This document shows positions 11,501 to 26,500 of a stretch of DNA of 64,000 nt, piece after piece. The position numbers were made by a program, and so were the translations under genes. Within the stretch, counting starts at the first letter, position 1. Each line of letters opens with the position of its first letter. The notes beneath the pieces were generated by a model. It did no database searches. It was given only the letters and a program-made list of their open reading frames with translations, and was not told the origin of the DNA. Origin of the DNA: Molanna angustata (Eukaryota > Arthropoda > Insecta > Trichoptera > Molannidae); the NCBI GenBank assembly GCA_963576475.1, contig OY754970.1:38095447-38159446 (forward strand), read 5' to 3'.

Positions 11501-14500
11501 GACACGTGATATTATATGAAGATTTTTTTTTGATTTATGGAAAGCTAATCAGTTCTATGTTCAAGTTCTTTACATTATAACATGAAATCAAATTACTGAA
11601 CGTTTCCATACATAGAAATTTATCTAATTACATTTTTATTCATACTAAATGTTACTATCAGGAATATAAATTTTCTTCCGATAGTATATTTTTATGTTAA
11701 GATAAACAAACTATTAATGCAGTATAGTGAAGAATGCTTATGTTGTATGAAATATTTTAAAAAAAGCAGATAAATTTTGTTCTAAAGAACGCGAGAGCAT
11801 TTTCCAAATTTTGACAGGTGATATCATATGAAGATTTTTTTTGTTATTTATGGAAAGCTAATCAGTTCTATGTTCAAGCTCTTTACATTATAACATGAAA
11901 TCAAATTACTGAACTTTTCCATACATAGAAATTTATCTAATTACATTTTTATTCATACTAAATGTTACTATCAGGAATATAAATTTTCTTCCGATAGTAT
12001 ATTTTTATGTTAAGATAGACAAACTATTAATGGAGTATAGGGAAGAATGCTTATGTTGTATGAAATATTTTAAAAAAAGCAGATAAATTTTGTTCTAAAG
12101 AACGCGAGAGCATTTTCCAAATTTTGACAGGTGATATCATATGAAGATTTTTTTTGTTATTTATGGAAAGCTAATCAGTTCTATGTTCAAGCTCTTTACA
12201 TTATAACATGAAATCAAATTACTGAACGTTTCCATAAATAGAAATTTATCTAATTACATTTTTATTCATACTAAATGTTACTAACAGGAATATAAATTTT
12301 CTTCCGATAGTATATTTTTATGTTAAGATAGACAAACTATTAATGCAGTATAGTGAAGACTGCTTATGTTGTATGAAATATTTTAAAAAAAGCAGATAAA
12401 TTTTGTTTCAAAGAGCGTTAGAGCATTTTGACAATGTTGACACGTGATATCATATGAAGAAATTTTATGATATCTATGAAAAGCTAATCAGTTCTAAGTT
12501 CAAGCTATTAATATTCTTATATCAATATGAAATCAATGAACTGAACATTGCCAAATATAAAAAAATTCTCTTGTTACATATAAGTTTCATACAAATATCC
12601 ATTAAATAAAATATAATTTTTGAAACCGTTGAATATTTTTCTTTTAACATTGACCAACTTTGAATACAATTTTATGAAGATTCTTGGTGTTGTATAAATA
12701 GTTGAAACCAAATTAAAATATCTCTAATTTCCAGGTCGTGAGAGCATTTTTTCAGTTTTAATAGATGAAATCATAAAGAAACATTGGGAAAAAATGAACC
12801 GTTGTCTATGGAAAACTAATCAGCTCTAAGTTTATGGACTTAACACATGTGATATCAATATGAAGTCAATCGGACTTATAGTTTGGGCTGCAGAGAGGAC
12901 ACAAAAAAAAAAACAACGTAAATGATGAATTCATAGAGAAGAAATCAAAAGTTGTCTATGGAAAACTAATCAGCTCTAGGTCTTTGCACTTTACACATAT
13001 GATGTTAATATGAAGTCGATCAGACTTATAGTTTGGGCTGTAGAGAGGACACAAAAAAGATAAATGGTACGGCGTACAGCGTATACGCCATACACACAAA
13101 CACATCACGACGAAACTCATAGTGTGCATTCTCTACATGATACCCATTGAGAAATTGATGTAAAAAAAATACGCTTAAATTTTGCGAAATCATGACTCTC
13201 CCCTATTCCATAGTGTGGAGAGTAATAATAATAAACTGTTTTTTCTAGTATATAATTTTTCTTCCGATAGTATATTTTTATGATAAGATAGACAAACTTT
13301 TAATGCAGTATGGTGTAGAATGCTTATGTTGTATGAAATATTTTAAAAAAAGCAGATAAATTTTGTTTTAAAGAACGCAAGAGCATTTTCCAAATTTTGA
13401 CAGGTGATATCATATGAAGATTTTTTTTGTTATTTATGGAAAGCTAATCAGTTCTATGTTCAAGCTCTTTACATTATAACATGATATCAAATTACTGAAC
13501 TTTTCCATACATAGAAATTTATCTAATTACATTTTTATTCATACTAAATGTTACTATCAGGAATGTAAATTTTCTTCCGATAGTATATTTTTATGTTAAG
13601 ATAGACAAACTATTAATGCAGTATAGGGAAGAATGCTTATGTTGTATGAAATATTTTAAAAAAAGCAGATAAATTTTGTTCTAAAGAACGCGAGAGCATT
13701 TTCCAAATTTTGACAGGTGATATCATATGAAGATTTTTTTTGTTATTTATGGAAAGCTAATCAGTTCTATGTTCAAGCTCTTTACATTATAACATGAAAT
13801 CAAATTACTGAACTTTTCCATACATAGAAATTTATCTAATTACATTTTTATTCATACTAAATGTTACTATCAGGAATGTAAATTTTCTTCCGATAGTATA
13901 TTTTTATGTTAAGATAAACAAACTATTAATGCAGTATAGTGAAGAATGCTTATGTTGTATGAAATATTTTAAAAAAAGCAGATAAATTTTGTTCTAAAGA
14001 ACGCGAGAGCATTTTCCAAATTTTGACAGGTGATATCATATGAAGATTTTTTTTGTTATTTATGGAAAGCTAATCAGTTCTATGTTCAAGCTCTTTACAT
14101 TATAACATGAAATCAAATTACAGAACTTTTCCATACATAGAAATTTATCTAATTACATTTTTATTCATACTAAATGTTACTATCAGGAATGTAAATTTTC
14201 TTCCGATAGTATATTTTTATGTTAAGATAAACAAACTATTAATGCAGTATAGTGAAGAATGCTAATGTTGTATGAAATATTTTAAAAAAAGCAGATAAAT
14301 TTTGTTCTAAAGAACGCGAGAGCATTTTCCAAATTTTGACAGGTGATATCATATGAAGATTTTTTTTGTTGTTTATGGAAAGCTAATCAGTTCTATGTTC
14401 AAGCTTTTTACATTATAACATGAAATCAAATTACTGAACTTTTCCATACATAGAAATTTATCTAATTACATTTTTATTCATACTAAATGTTACTATCAAG

Positions 14501-17500
14501 AATGTAAATTTTCTTCCGATAGTATATTTTTATGTTAAGATAAACAAACTATTAATGCAGTATAGTGAAGAATGCTTATGTTGTATGAAATATTTTAAAA
14601 AAAGCAGATAAATTTTGTTCTAAAGAACGCGAGAGCATTTTCCAAATTTTGACAGGTGATATCATATGAAGATTTTTTTTGTTATTTATGGAAAGCTAAT
14701 CAGTTCTATGTTCAAGCTCTTTACATTATAACATGAAATCAAATTACTGAACTTTTCCATACATAGAAATTTATCTAATTACATTTTTATTCATACTAAA
14801 TGTTACTATCAGGAATGTAAATTTTCTTCCGATAGTATATTTTGATGTTAAGATAAACAAACTATTAATGCAGTATAGTGAAGAATGCTTATGTTGTATG
14901 AAATATTTTAAAAAAAGCAGATAAATTTTGTTCTAAAGAACGCGAGAGCATTTTCCAAATTTTGACAGGTGATATCATATGAAGATTTTTTTTGTTATTT
15001 ATGGAAAGCTAATCAGTTCTATGTTCAAGCTCTTTACATTATAACATGAAATCAAATTACTGAACTTTTCCATACATAGAAATTTATCTAATTACATTTT
15101 TATTCATACTAAATGTTACTATCAGGAATGTAAATTTTCTTCCGATAGTATATTTTTATGTTAAGATAAACAAACTATTAATGCAGTATAGTGAAGAATG
15201 CTTATGTAGTATGAAATATTTTAAAAAAAGCAGATAAATTTTGTTCTAAAGAACGCGAGAGCATTTTCCAAATTTTGACAGGTGATATCATATGAAGATT
15301 TTTTTTGTTATTTATGGAAAGCTAATCAGTTCTATGTTCAAGCTCTTTACATTATAACATGAAATCAAATTACAGAACTTTTCCATACATAGAAATTTAT
15401 CTAATTACATTTTTATTCATACTAAATGTTACTATCAGGAATGTAAATTTTCTTCCGATAGTATATTTTTATGTTAAGATAGACAAACTATTAATGCAGT
15501 ATAGGGAAGAATGCTTATGTTGTATGAAATATTTTAAAAAAAGCAGATAAATTTTGTTCTAAAGAACGCGAGAGCATTTTCCAAATTTTGACAGGTGATA
15601 TCATATGAAGATTTTTTTTGTTATTTATGGAAAGCTAATCAGTTCTATGTTCAAGCTCTTTACATTATAACATGAAATCAAATTACTGAACTTTTCCATA
15701 CATAGAAATTTATCTAATTACATTTTTATTCATACTAAATGTTACTATCAGGAATGTAAATTTTCTTCCGATAGTATATTTTTATGTTAAGATAAACAAA
15801 CTATTAATGCAGTATAGTGAAGAATGCTTATGTTGTATGAAATATTTTAAAAAAAGCAGATAAATTTTGTTCTAAAGAACGCGAGAGCATTTTCCAAATT
15901 TTGACAGGTGATATCATATGAAGATTTTTTTTGTTATTTATGGAAAGCTAATCAGTTCTATGTTCAAGCTCTTTACATTATAACATGATATCAAATTACT
16001 GAACTTTTCCATACATAGAAATTTATCTAATTACATTTTTATTCATACTAAATGTTACTATCAGGAATGTAAATTTTCTTCCGATAGTATATTTTTATGT
16101 TAAGATAGACAAACTATTAATGCAGTATAGGGAAGAATGCTTATGTTGTATGAAATATTTTAAAAAAAGCAGATAAATTTTGTTCTAAAGAACGCGAGAG
16201 CATTTTCCAAATTTTGACAGGTGATATCATATGAAGATTTTTTTTGTTATTTATGGAAAGCTAATCAGTTCTATGTTCAAGCTCTTTACATTATAACATG
16301 AAATCAAATTACTGAACTTTTCCATACATAGAAATTTATCTAATTACATTTTTATTCATACTAAATGTTACTATCAGGAATGTAAATTTTCTTCCGATAG
16401 TATATTTTTATGTTAAGATAAACAAACTATTAATGCAGTATAGTGAAGAATGCTAATGTTGTATGAAATATTTTAAAAAAAGCAGATAAATTTTGTTCTA
16501 AAGAACGCGAGAGCATTTTCCAAATTTTGACAGGTGATATCATATGAAGATTTTTTTTGTTATTTATGGAAAGCTAATCAGTTCTATGTTCAAGCTCTTT
16601 ACATTATAACATGAAATCAAATTACAGAACTTTTCCATACATAGAAATTTATCTAATTACATTTTTATTCATACTAAATGTTACTATCAGGAATGTAAAT
16701 TTTCTTCCGATAGTATATTTTTATGTTAAGATAAACAAACTATTAATGCAGTATAGTGAAGAATGCTAATGTTGTATGAAATATTTTAAAAAAAGCAGAT
16801 AAATTTTGTTCTAAAGAACGCGAGAGCATTTTCCAAATTTTGACAGGTGATATCATATGAAGATTTTTTTTGTTGTTTATGGAAAGCTAATCAGTTCTAT
16901 GTTCAAGCTTTTTACATTATAACATGAAATCAAATTACTGAACTTTTCCATACATAGAAATTTATCTAATTACATTTTTATTCATACTAAATGTTACTAT
17001 CAAGAATGTAAATTTTCTTCCGATAGTATATTTTTATGTTAAGATAAACAAACTATTAATGCAGTATAGTGAAGAATGCTTATGTTGTATGAAATATTTT
17101 AAAAAAAGCAGATAAATTTTGTTCTAAAGAACGCGAGAGCATTTTCCAAATTTTGACAGGTGATATCATATGAAGATTTTTTTTGTTATTTATGGAAAGC
17201 TAATCAGTTCTATGTTCAAGCTCTTTACATTATAACATGATATCAAATTACTGAACTTTTCCATACATAGAAATTTATCTAATTACATTTTTATTCATAC
17301 TAAATGTTACTATCAGGAATATAAATTTTCTTCCGATAGTATATTTTTATGTTAAGATAGACAAACTATTAATGCAGTATAGTGAAGAATCCTTATGTTG
17401 TATGAAATATTTTAAAAAAAGCAGATAAATTTTGTTCTAAAGAACGCGAGAGCATTTTCCAAATTTTGACAGGTTATATCATATGAAGATTTTTTTTGTT

Positions 17501-20500
17501 ATTTATGGAAAGCTAATCAGTTCTATGTTCAAGCTCTTTACATTATAACATGAAATCAAATTACAGAACTTTTCCATACATAGAAATTTATCTAATTACA
17601 TTTTTATTCATACTAAATGTTACTATCAGGAATGTAAATTTTCTTCCGATAGTATATTTTTATGTTAAGATAAACAAACTATTAATGCAGTATAGTGAAG
17701 AATGCTAATGTTGTATGAAATATTTTAAAAAAAGCAGATAAATTTTGTTCTAAAGAACGCGAGAGCATTTTCCAAATTTTGACAGGTGATATCATATGAA
17801 GATTTTTTTTGTTGTTTATGGAAAGCTAATCAGTTCTATGTTCAAGCTTTTTACATTATAACATGAAATCAAATTACTGAACTTTTCCATACATAGAAAT
17901 TTATCTAATTACATTTTTATTCATACTAAATGTTACTATCAAGAATGTAAATTTTCTTCCGATAGTATATTTTTATGTTAAGATAAACAAACTATTAATG
18001 CAGTATAGTGAAGAATGCTTATGTTGTATGAAATATTTTAAAAAAAGCAGATAAATTTTGTTCTAAAGAACGCGAGAGCATTTTCCAAATTTTGACAGGT
18101 GATATCATATGAAGATTTTTTTTGTTATTTATGGAAAGCTAATCAGTTCTATGTTCAAGCTCTTTACATTATAACATGATATCAAATTACTGAACTTTTC
18201 CATACATAGAAATTTATCTAATTACATTTTTATTCATACTAAATGTTACTATCAGGAATATAAATTTTCTTCCGATAGTATATTTTTATGTTAAGATAGA
18301 CAAACTATTAATGCAGTATAGTGAAGAATGCTTATGTTGTATGAAATATTTTAAAAAAAGCAGATAAATTTTGTTCTAAAGAACGCGAGAGCATTTTCCA
18401 AATTTTGACAGGTGATATCATATGAAGATTTTTTTTGTTATTTATGGAAAGCTAATCAGTTCTATGTTCAAGCTCTTTACATTATAACATGAAATCAAAT
18501 TACAGAACTTTTCCATACATAGAAATTTATCTAATTACATTTTTATTCATACTAAATGTTACTATCAGGAATGTAAATTTTCTTCCGATAGTATATTTTT
18601 ATGTTAAGATAAACAAACTATTAATGCAGTATAGTGAAGAATGCTAATGTTGTATGAAATATTTTAAAAAAAGCAGATAAATTTTGTTCTAAAGAACGCG
18701 AGAGCATTTTCCAAATTTTGACAGGTGATATCATATGAAGATTTTTTTTGTTGTTTATGGAAAGCTAATCAGTTCTATGTTCAAGCTTTTTACATTATAA
18801 CATGAAATCAAATTACTGAACTTTTCCATACATAGAAATTTATCTAATTACATTTTTATTCATACTAAATGTTACTATCAAGAATGTAAATTTTCTTCCG
18901 ATAGTATATTTTTATGTTAAGATAAACAAACTATTAATGCAGTATAGTGAAGAATGCTTATGTTGTATGAAATATTTTAAAAAAAGCAGATAAATTTTGT
19001 TCTAAAGAACGCGAGAGCATTTTCCAAATTTTGACAGGTGATATCATATGAAGATTTTTTTTGTTATTTATGGAAAGCTAATCAGTTCTATGTTCAAGCT
19101 CTTTACATTATAACATGATATCAAATTACTGAACTTTTCCATACATAGAAATTTATCTAATTACATTTTTATTCATACTAAATGTTACTATCAGGAATAT
19201 AAATTTTCTTCCGATAGTATATTTTTATGTTAAGATAGACAAACTATTAATGCAGTATAGTGAAGAATGCTTATGTTGTATGAAATATTTTAAAAAAAGC
19301 AGATAAATTTTGTTCTAAAGAACGCGAGAGCATTTTCCAAATTTTGACAGGTGATATCATATGAAGATTTTTTTTGTTATTTATGGAAAGCTAATCAGTT
19401 CTATGTTCAAGCTCTTTACATTATAACATGATATCAAATTACTGAACTTTTCCATACATAGAAATTTATCTAATTACATTTTTATTCATACTAAATGTTA
19501 CTATCAGGAATGTAAATTTTCTTCCGATAGTATATTTTTATGTTAAGATAGACAAACTATTAATGCAGTATAGGGAAGAATGCTTATGTTGTATGAAATA
19601 TTTTTAAAAAAGCAGATAAATTTTGTTCTAAAGAACGCGAGAGCATTTTCCAAATTTTGACAGGTGATATCATATGAAGATTTTTTTTGTTATTTATGGA
19701 AAGCTAATCAGTTCTATGTTCAAGCTCTTTACATTATAACATGAAATCAAATTACTGAACTTTTCCATACATAGAAATTTATCTAATTACATTTTTATTC
19801 ATACTAAATGTTACTATCAGGAATGTAAATTTTCTTCCGATAGTATATTTTTATGTTAAGATAAACAAACTATTAATGCAGTATAGTGAAGAATGCTTAT
19901 GTTGTATGAAATATTTTAAAAAAAGCAGATAAATTTTGTTCTAAAGAACGCGAGAGCATTTTCCAAATTTTGACAGGTGATATCATATGAAGATTTTTTT
20001 TGTTATTTATGGAAAGCTAATCAGTTCTATGTTCAAGCTCTTTACATTATAACATGAAATCAAATTACTGAACTTTTCCATACATAGAAATTTATCTAAT
20101 TACATTTTTATTCATACTAAATGTTACTATCAGGAATGTAAATTTTCTTCCGATAGTATATTTTTATGTTAAGATAAACAAACTATTAATGCAGTATAGT
20201 GAAGAATGCTTATGTAGTATGAAATATTTTAAAAAAAGCAGATAAATTTTGTTCTAAAGAACGCGAGAGCATTTTCCAAATTTTGACAGGTGATATCATA
20301 TGAAGATTTTTTTTGTTATTTATGGAAAGCTAATCAGTTCTATGTTCAAGCTCTTTACATTATAACATGAAATCAAATTACTGAACTTTTCCATACATAG
20401 AAATTTATCTAATTACATTTTTATTCATACTAAATGTTACTAACAGGAATATAAATTTTCTTCCGATAGTATATTTTTATGTTAAGATAGACAAACTATT

Positions 20501-23500
20501 AATGCAGTATAGTGAAGACTGCTTATGTTGTATGAAATATTTTAAAAAAAGCAGATAAATTTTGTTTCAAAGAGCGTTAGAGCATTTTGACAATGTTGAC
20601 ACGTGATATCATATGAAGAAATTTTATGATATCTATGAAAAGCTAATCAGTTCTAAGTTCAAGCTATTAATATTCTTATATCAATATGAAATCAATGAAC
20701 TGAACATTGCCAAATATAAAAAAATTCTCTTGTTACATATAAGTTTCATACAAATATCCATTAAATAAAATATAATTTTTGAAACCGTTGAATATTTTTC
20801 TTTTAACATTGACCAACTTTGAATACAATTTTATGAAGATTCTTGGTGTTGTATAAATAGTTGAAACCAAATTAAAATATCTCTAATTTCCAGGTCGTGA
20901 GAGCATTTTTTCAGTTTTAATAGATGAAATCATAAAGAAACATTGGGAAAAAATGAACCGTTGTCTATGGAAAACTAATCAGCTCTAAGTTTATGGACTT
21001 AACACATGTGATATCAATATGAAGTCAATCGGACTTATAGTTTGGGCTGCAGAGAGGACACAAAAAAAAAACAACGTAAATGATGAATTCATAGAGAAGA
21101 AATCAAAAGTTGTCTATGGAAAACTAATCAGCTCTAGGTCTTTGCACTTTACACATATGATGTTAATATGATGTCGATCAGACTTATAGTTTGGGCTGTA
21201 GAGAGGACACAAAAAAGATAAATGCTACGGCGTACGGCGTACGGCGTACGGCGTACAGCGTATACGCCATACACACAAACACATCACGACGAAACTCATA
21301 GTGTGCATTCTCTACATGATACCCATTGAGAAATTGATGTAAAAAAAATACGCTTAAATTTTGCGAAATCATGACTCTCCCCTATTCCATAGTGTGGAGA
21401 GTAATAAATTTTGTTTCAAAGAGCGTTAGAGCATTTTGACAATGTTGACACGTGATATCATATGAAGAAATTTTATGATATCTATGAAAAGCTAATCAGT
21501 TCTAAGTTCAAGCTATTAATATTCTTATATCAATATGAAATCAATGAACTGAACATTGCCAAATATAAAAAAATTCTCTTGTTACATATAAGTTTCATAC
21601 AAATATCCATTAAATAAAATATAATTTTTGAAACCGTTGAATATTTTTCTTTTAACATTGACCAACTTTGAATACAATTTTATGAAGATTCTTGGTGTTG
21701 TATAAATAGTTGAAACCAAATTAAAATATCTCTAATTTCCAGGTCGTGAGAGCATTTTTTCAGTTTTAATAGATGAAATCATAAAGAAACATTGGGAAAA
21801 AATGAACCGTTGTCTATGGAAAACTAATCAGCTCTAAGTTTATGGACTTAACACATGTGATATCAATATGAAGTCAATCGGACTTATAGTTTGGGCTGCA
21901 GAGAGGACACAAAAAAAAAACAACGTAAATGATGAATTCATAGAGAAGAAATCAAAAGTTGTCTATGGAAAACTAATCAGCTCTAGGTCTTTGCACTTTA
22001 CACATATGATGTTAATATGAAGTCGATCAGACTTATAGTTTGGGCTGTAGAGAGGACACAAAAAAGATAAATGCTACGGCGTACGGCGTACGGCGTACGG
22101 CGTACAGCGTATACGCCATACACACAAACACATCACGACGAAACTCATAGTGTGCATTCTCTACATGATACCCATTGAGAAATTGATGTAAAAAAAATAC
22201 GCTTAAATTTTGCGAAATCATGACTCTCCCCTATTCCATAGTGTGGAGAGTAAAAATGTTATGTTGTAAGTATTAAAAATTTGAGTCATAATATTTCTTT
22301 TGTCGAACACTCAAGTATCAGTTGAACATATTTTTTTTAGATATTTGTAATTTCTGTCCGCTACTAGAGTTGGGAGAAAATCCCAAAAAGTATGAAGAAA
22401 GTCGACCGCCGTGGCACAGTTGGTTTTAGTTGGTTTCTGTGCGGGTGTCCTGGGTTCGAACCCCAGCAGAGGAGAAATTATTTAAGTTAATTTCTCACGC
22501 TTATATTGCTTCTCTGGGCTGGAAACACTGGTTAGTTGGAAGTAATTGACACATGGCAATGAACTCGTCACTTGCGTAGGGTTCAAGGAAGTGTTTATTA
22601 CCTACATATTTATCTGATTTCATCAAATGATTTATTTTTCGCGTTATATATTTGATCGCTATTTTGAATAACGATTGTATAAAGTTGTTGGGACAAATAA
22701 TGAATTGTAAACTGCAAGTTTAGCTTTTGATATAGATAGGTACCAGACATTGGTTTATGTACCTACATTATTCACTTACAATATTACCCTTTAAATAGCT
22801 TCGCGATAGTTTGCCAGTCTTCAAAATTCCTGTGTCCTGTGATAAACTGTCCAGTCCAAAAATATAAAACGAAGTGTCTAAACAGTTATTTTTTAGCTGC
22901 TTTAACTTAATTGTCAAAATTGCATCTTCTTGGTAGTTATTATTATTATCAGACAACTTTGCCAATAGGCGTAACGTACCTCATTTCTACCTTGCTACCT
23001 TCTCAGTCCAGAAGGGTGTCCGCCAGGGATGTATACTGTCCCCTGCTCTTTTTAACATATACGGAGAGTATATAATGAGGAAATCTCTGGATGGTTGGGA
23101 TGCCGGATTCAGCATTGGTGGCAAGAAAATCTCCAACTTACGCTTTGCAGACGACACAACTCTAGTAGCCACAAACGAGACCGATATGAAACAACTTTTG
23201 GATCGTGTTGAGAGGGAAAGTTTATCACTCGGTCTGAGAATAAACCAATGCAAAACCAAACTGATGGTGATTGATAGAGCATGTAAACTTCCCCCAATAA
23301 ACTCTCTAAACCATCTTGAGATAGTACATGACTTCACATATCTGGGTTCCAACATATGTGACACCGGTGGTTGTGAAGCGGAAGTAAAAAGACGCATCGC
23401 CATGGCAAAGGGAGCACTGGGACAGGACCATTACTAAAAACACGAAGGCTAGACTCATCAGGGCTCTGATATTCCCGACGTTCCTGTATGGTGTGGAAAC

Positions 23501-26500
23501 ATGGACACTTAGGGAGTCAGAGCGAAAAAGGATCGATGCTTTCGAAATGTGGTGCTGGAGGCGTATGCTGCGCATCCCATGGACAGCCAGAAGAACCAAT
23601 GTGTCAATCCTAGACGAGCTAAGGATTGAGGATCGTCTGTCGACGATATGTTACAGACGTATCCTTCAATTCTTTGGACACATTGCCAGAAGGGAACCAG
23701 ACTGCCTCGAGAAGATTGTTGTGATGGGCAGCGTGGAGGGACGGAGATCTCGTGGTCGCTCACCGACCAGATGGAGCGATTTGGTTAAGTCCACAATGGG
23801 GTCTTCGGTGACTGGTGCTCTGCGTTCAGCCCAAAACAGATTGGCATGGAGGCGGGCCATACGTGTGGCGACAGACTACAGCCGCTATCCTCAGTCATGA
23901 GGAAAAGGACGAATGAGACCTCATTTCACTGTAACTAATGTTGTAGCTCAACAAGTTGTATAGTTCGCAAGAATTTTATAAGTACTAGTTTTTATTTTGC
24001 TGTGTATCGAACCCAGGGCGCCAACATAAATGTCAAATGACTTAATGCTATGGCGAATACCTGCTCATCTTACATCTTAAAATGGTTCTCAATACATATC
24101 TTGTATTTTGAAAAGTCATTCGCTGGCGTCGGTCAAAGAAAATATGCTTTAATTTGTATTTTAGCTACTACTATTTAAAAAAAAAGTTTTGTTTTACATT
24201 AATTCTAGCCAAGAATTATTATTTTTTAAATATTCTGGGCGCCTTTTCTGTAATCTGTGGAATTATGTCCAATACAACAATTCGTCATCTACTGGTATTC
24301 ATACCGGCAACTTTTGAAACCTGAACAATTTACTATTCGAATATCGAATAGTAAATTAGTCAATTATTCGAAAAGAAAAATTGAATGGAGTATATTATCC
24401 GTTTAAAATGTTAATAACCAGCCAATGGTTGTGGAAGGTAATTATTATTTTTAGATTTTTCGTGATTTTATTGGCTTGCAGAATGAACATTCAAAACGTT
24501 TCATCAACTATAGTTTCGGCATTTTTTTTGTCGATTCTTGTCACTTTAATGATGAGAGATGATAGTAGAAGTAAATAACAGAAGAAAACATAACTTATTG
24601 TTGTTCAATTGTAAGCTAATTTTTGTCGGCCTTCGTGGATCAGTTGGTTCCCGAGTTCGATTCTCGGTGGGGACATAGTTGTATTTTCGATTACCCGGCT
24701 CTTACGGGACATCCGAAAACGGTGATAATAGAAAAGAGTAGAAATACTATTCTAAGGCGGTGCCACATAGCAGTAAATATATAGATGAAATAATGAAATA
24801 AGTTCATCATGATATACCTATGTATGTAGTTACCTATATAAAATACTTATAGTGTGTTTTGGTAGATATAGAAATACTTTATCGTTTCGATAACAGCCTG
24901 TGGATGTGGGTTTGTTCTAATAACAACCAGATATCGATATTCCGACAAACATGTTCATCGGAAAAATGTTTTCATTACCCAGAAAATAATTGTGTTTATT
25001 CCAATAATATAGATAAGTATCTATTATCTAATAATTCGCTGTAAATTTTTGATATGTATGACATGCTTATTTTTGGTATGTATGACATGCGTATTTTTGA
25101 TATGTATGACATGCGTATTTTTGGTATGTATGACATGCTTATTTTTGGTATGTATCACATGCGTTTTTTGGTATGTATGACATGCTTATTTTTGGTATGT
25201 ATGACATGCTTATTTTTGGTATGTATGACATACTTATTTTTGGTATGTATGACATGCTTATTTTTGGTATGTATGACATGTGTATTTTTGGTATGTATGA
25301 CATGCTTATTTTTGGTATGTATGACATGCTTATTTTTGGTATGTATGACATGCGTTTTTTGGTATGTATGACATGCTTATTTTTGGTATGTATTACATGC
25401 GTATTTTTGGTATGCATGACATGCGTATTTTTGGTACGTATGATGTGTTAATTTTAATTTAATGTTTGCTGTTTTATACAGAAAATTATTTTTGATCATA
25501 TGTTTAGATTGTTTAATAATATGAATTTTGAAATGACAGATAGTACACGAGAATTTTGGAAGGACAAAAGATGTTGGTTATTAAGTGGATATTGATGAGT
25601 AATTTTGATGAGTAATCTGTATATACTTTTGAAATTGGACTACTTAAAACCCTTATTCTATATAGATGGGAGGCAATTGAACAGTGGCCAAATCTCATTC
25701 TGGAAATACATGATAAACCTGTTTGAAAATTTCCTTTTATGAAACCAGGTTCTTGAAGAGATTTTTTTGCTGGATACCTGGATAATTTTAGAGGATCAGA
25801 TATTATTTTTTGAAGAATGTTGTCACACCAAACGCGATTATAATTTTTTATATGAAAAAAAAATCTCATTCACTCCAAAGGGATGTTATTATTTGCCAAA
25901 AATGAATACAGTTCTCAAGTATGAGTATTGTTCGCTCTAGAATTTGTTTTGAATATTTTAAAATAGAAACAATGTGGTTTTATTCAATCTCTAATTGAAA
26001 AAATGAATATTCTATGATTAAAAAACACCGAAACTAAACACAACTCGAATCCAACTCGAAAATGTTTTTAAATTTAAGAGGGATGTAAAAATAAACACCC
26101 CAATTTGAAATCAAATTTATTAAATATGTTTAACATTGTGTTTCTAAACAATATAACCATAAGTTTTTTCAACATTTCTCTAGTGAATGTTCGTCACACT
26201 ATTTAAAAATTCAGCATAAATTTCCCAAAAGAAAATATTATGAAATATACTTTTAACAGTATTATTTTTTAAATTACTCCATAACTATGTGTCGTAGAGA
26301 AATAAATCTTTTATGTGCTTAAAGTGTGCATAAAATCAAAGTGCAAAAAAAGGTTTTAGTGATGAACGAGACATGTTTTGAACTGATTTGAAATAAATAA
26401 ATAATAGTCTTCATGATGTTTTGTTATTACGTTTTATTATTATCTACGAAAAAGAAAAATATAAACATTTTTTTCAATTTGAGTATGAAGAGTTTAACTG

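Larger units (their letters stand above)
9726..22251. repeat. 12.5-kb satellite array bounded by short inverted repeats
   Basis: The whole block sits in the tetraspanin intron 5536-30437. It begins ACTCTCCACAC (9726-9736) and ends with the inverse GTGTGGAGAGT (22241-22251). Order: nine 313-bp monomers, a diverged block, about 24 monomers, then two tandem diverged blocks. Each diverged block ends with the same GTGTGGAGAGTAA terminus. Monomer anchors (TATGTTAAGA) fall every 312-313 bp. The structure fits a nonautonomous DNA element whose internal tandem repeat has expanded; that origin is an inference. Confidence 0.8.

Noticed and set aside
15359..22221. Small open frames in the satellite (62-63 codons)
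   Set aside because: They occur in individual monomers or the duplicated terminal block and are broken in sister copies.
9726..22251. CRISPR-like array
   Set aside because: Monomers are 313 bp with no unique spacers, and the genome is eukaryotic with spliced genes.
9726..22251. Helitron interpretation of the satellite element from the 3' hairpin ACTCTCC...GGAGAGT
   Set aside because: The end lacks the CTRR terminus and the left end mirrors the right, which Helitrons do not show; the hairpin alone is not enough.
23109..23860. - strand open frames across the LINE relic
   Set aside because: Shadows of the + strand reverse transcriptase frame.
25054..25451. Repetitive membrane-like open frames (MYDMLIFGMYDM...) on both strands
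   Set aside because: Product of a 24-bp minisatellite whose unit length is a multiple of three; no start context, neighbours or splice sites.
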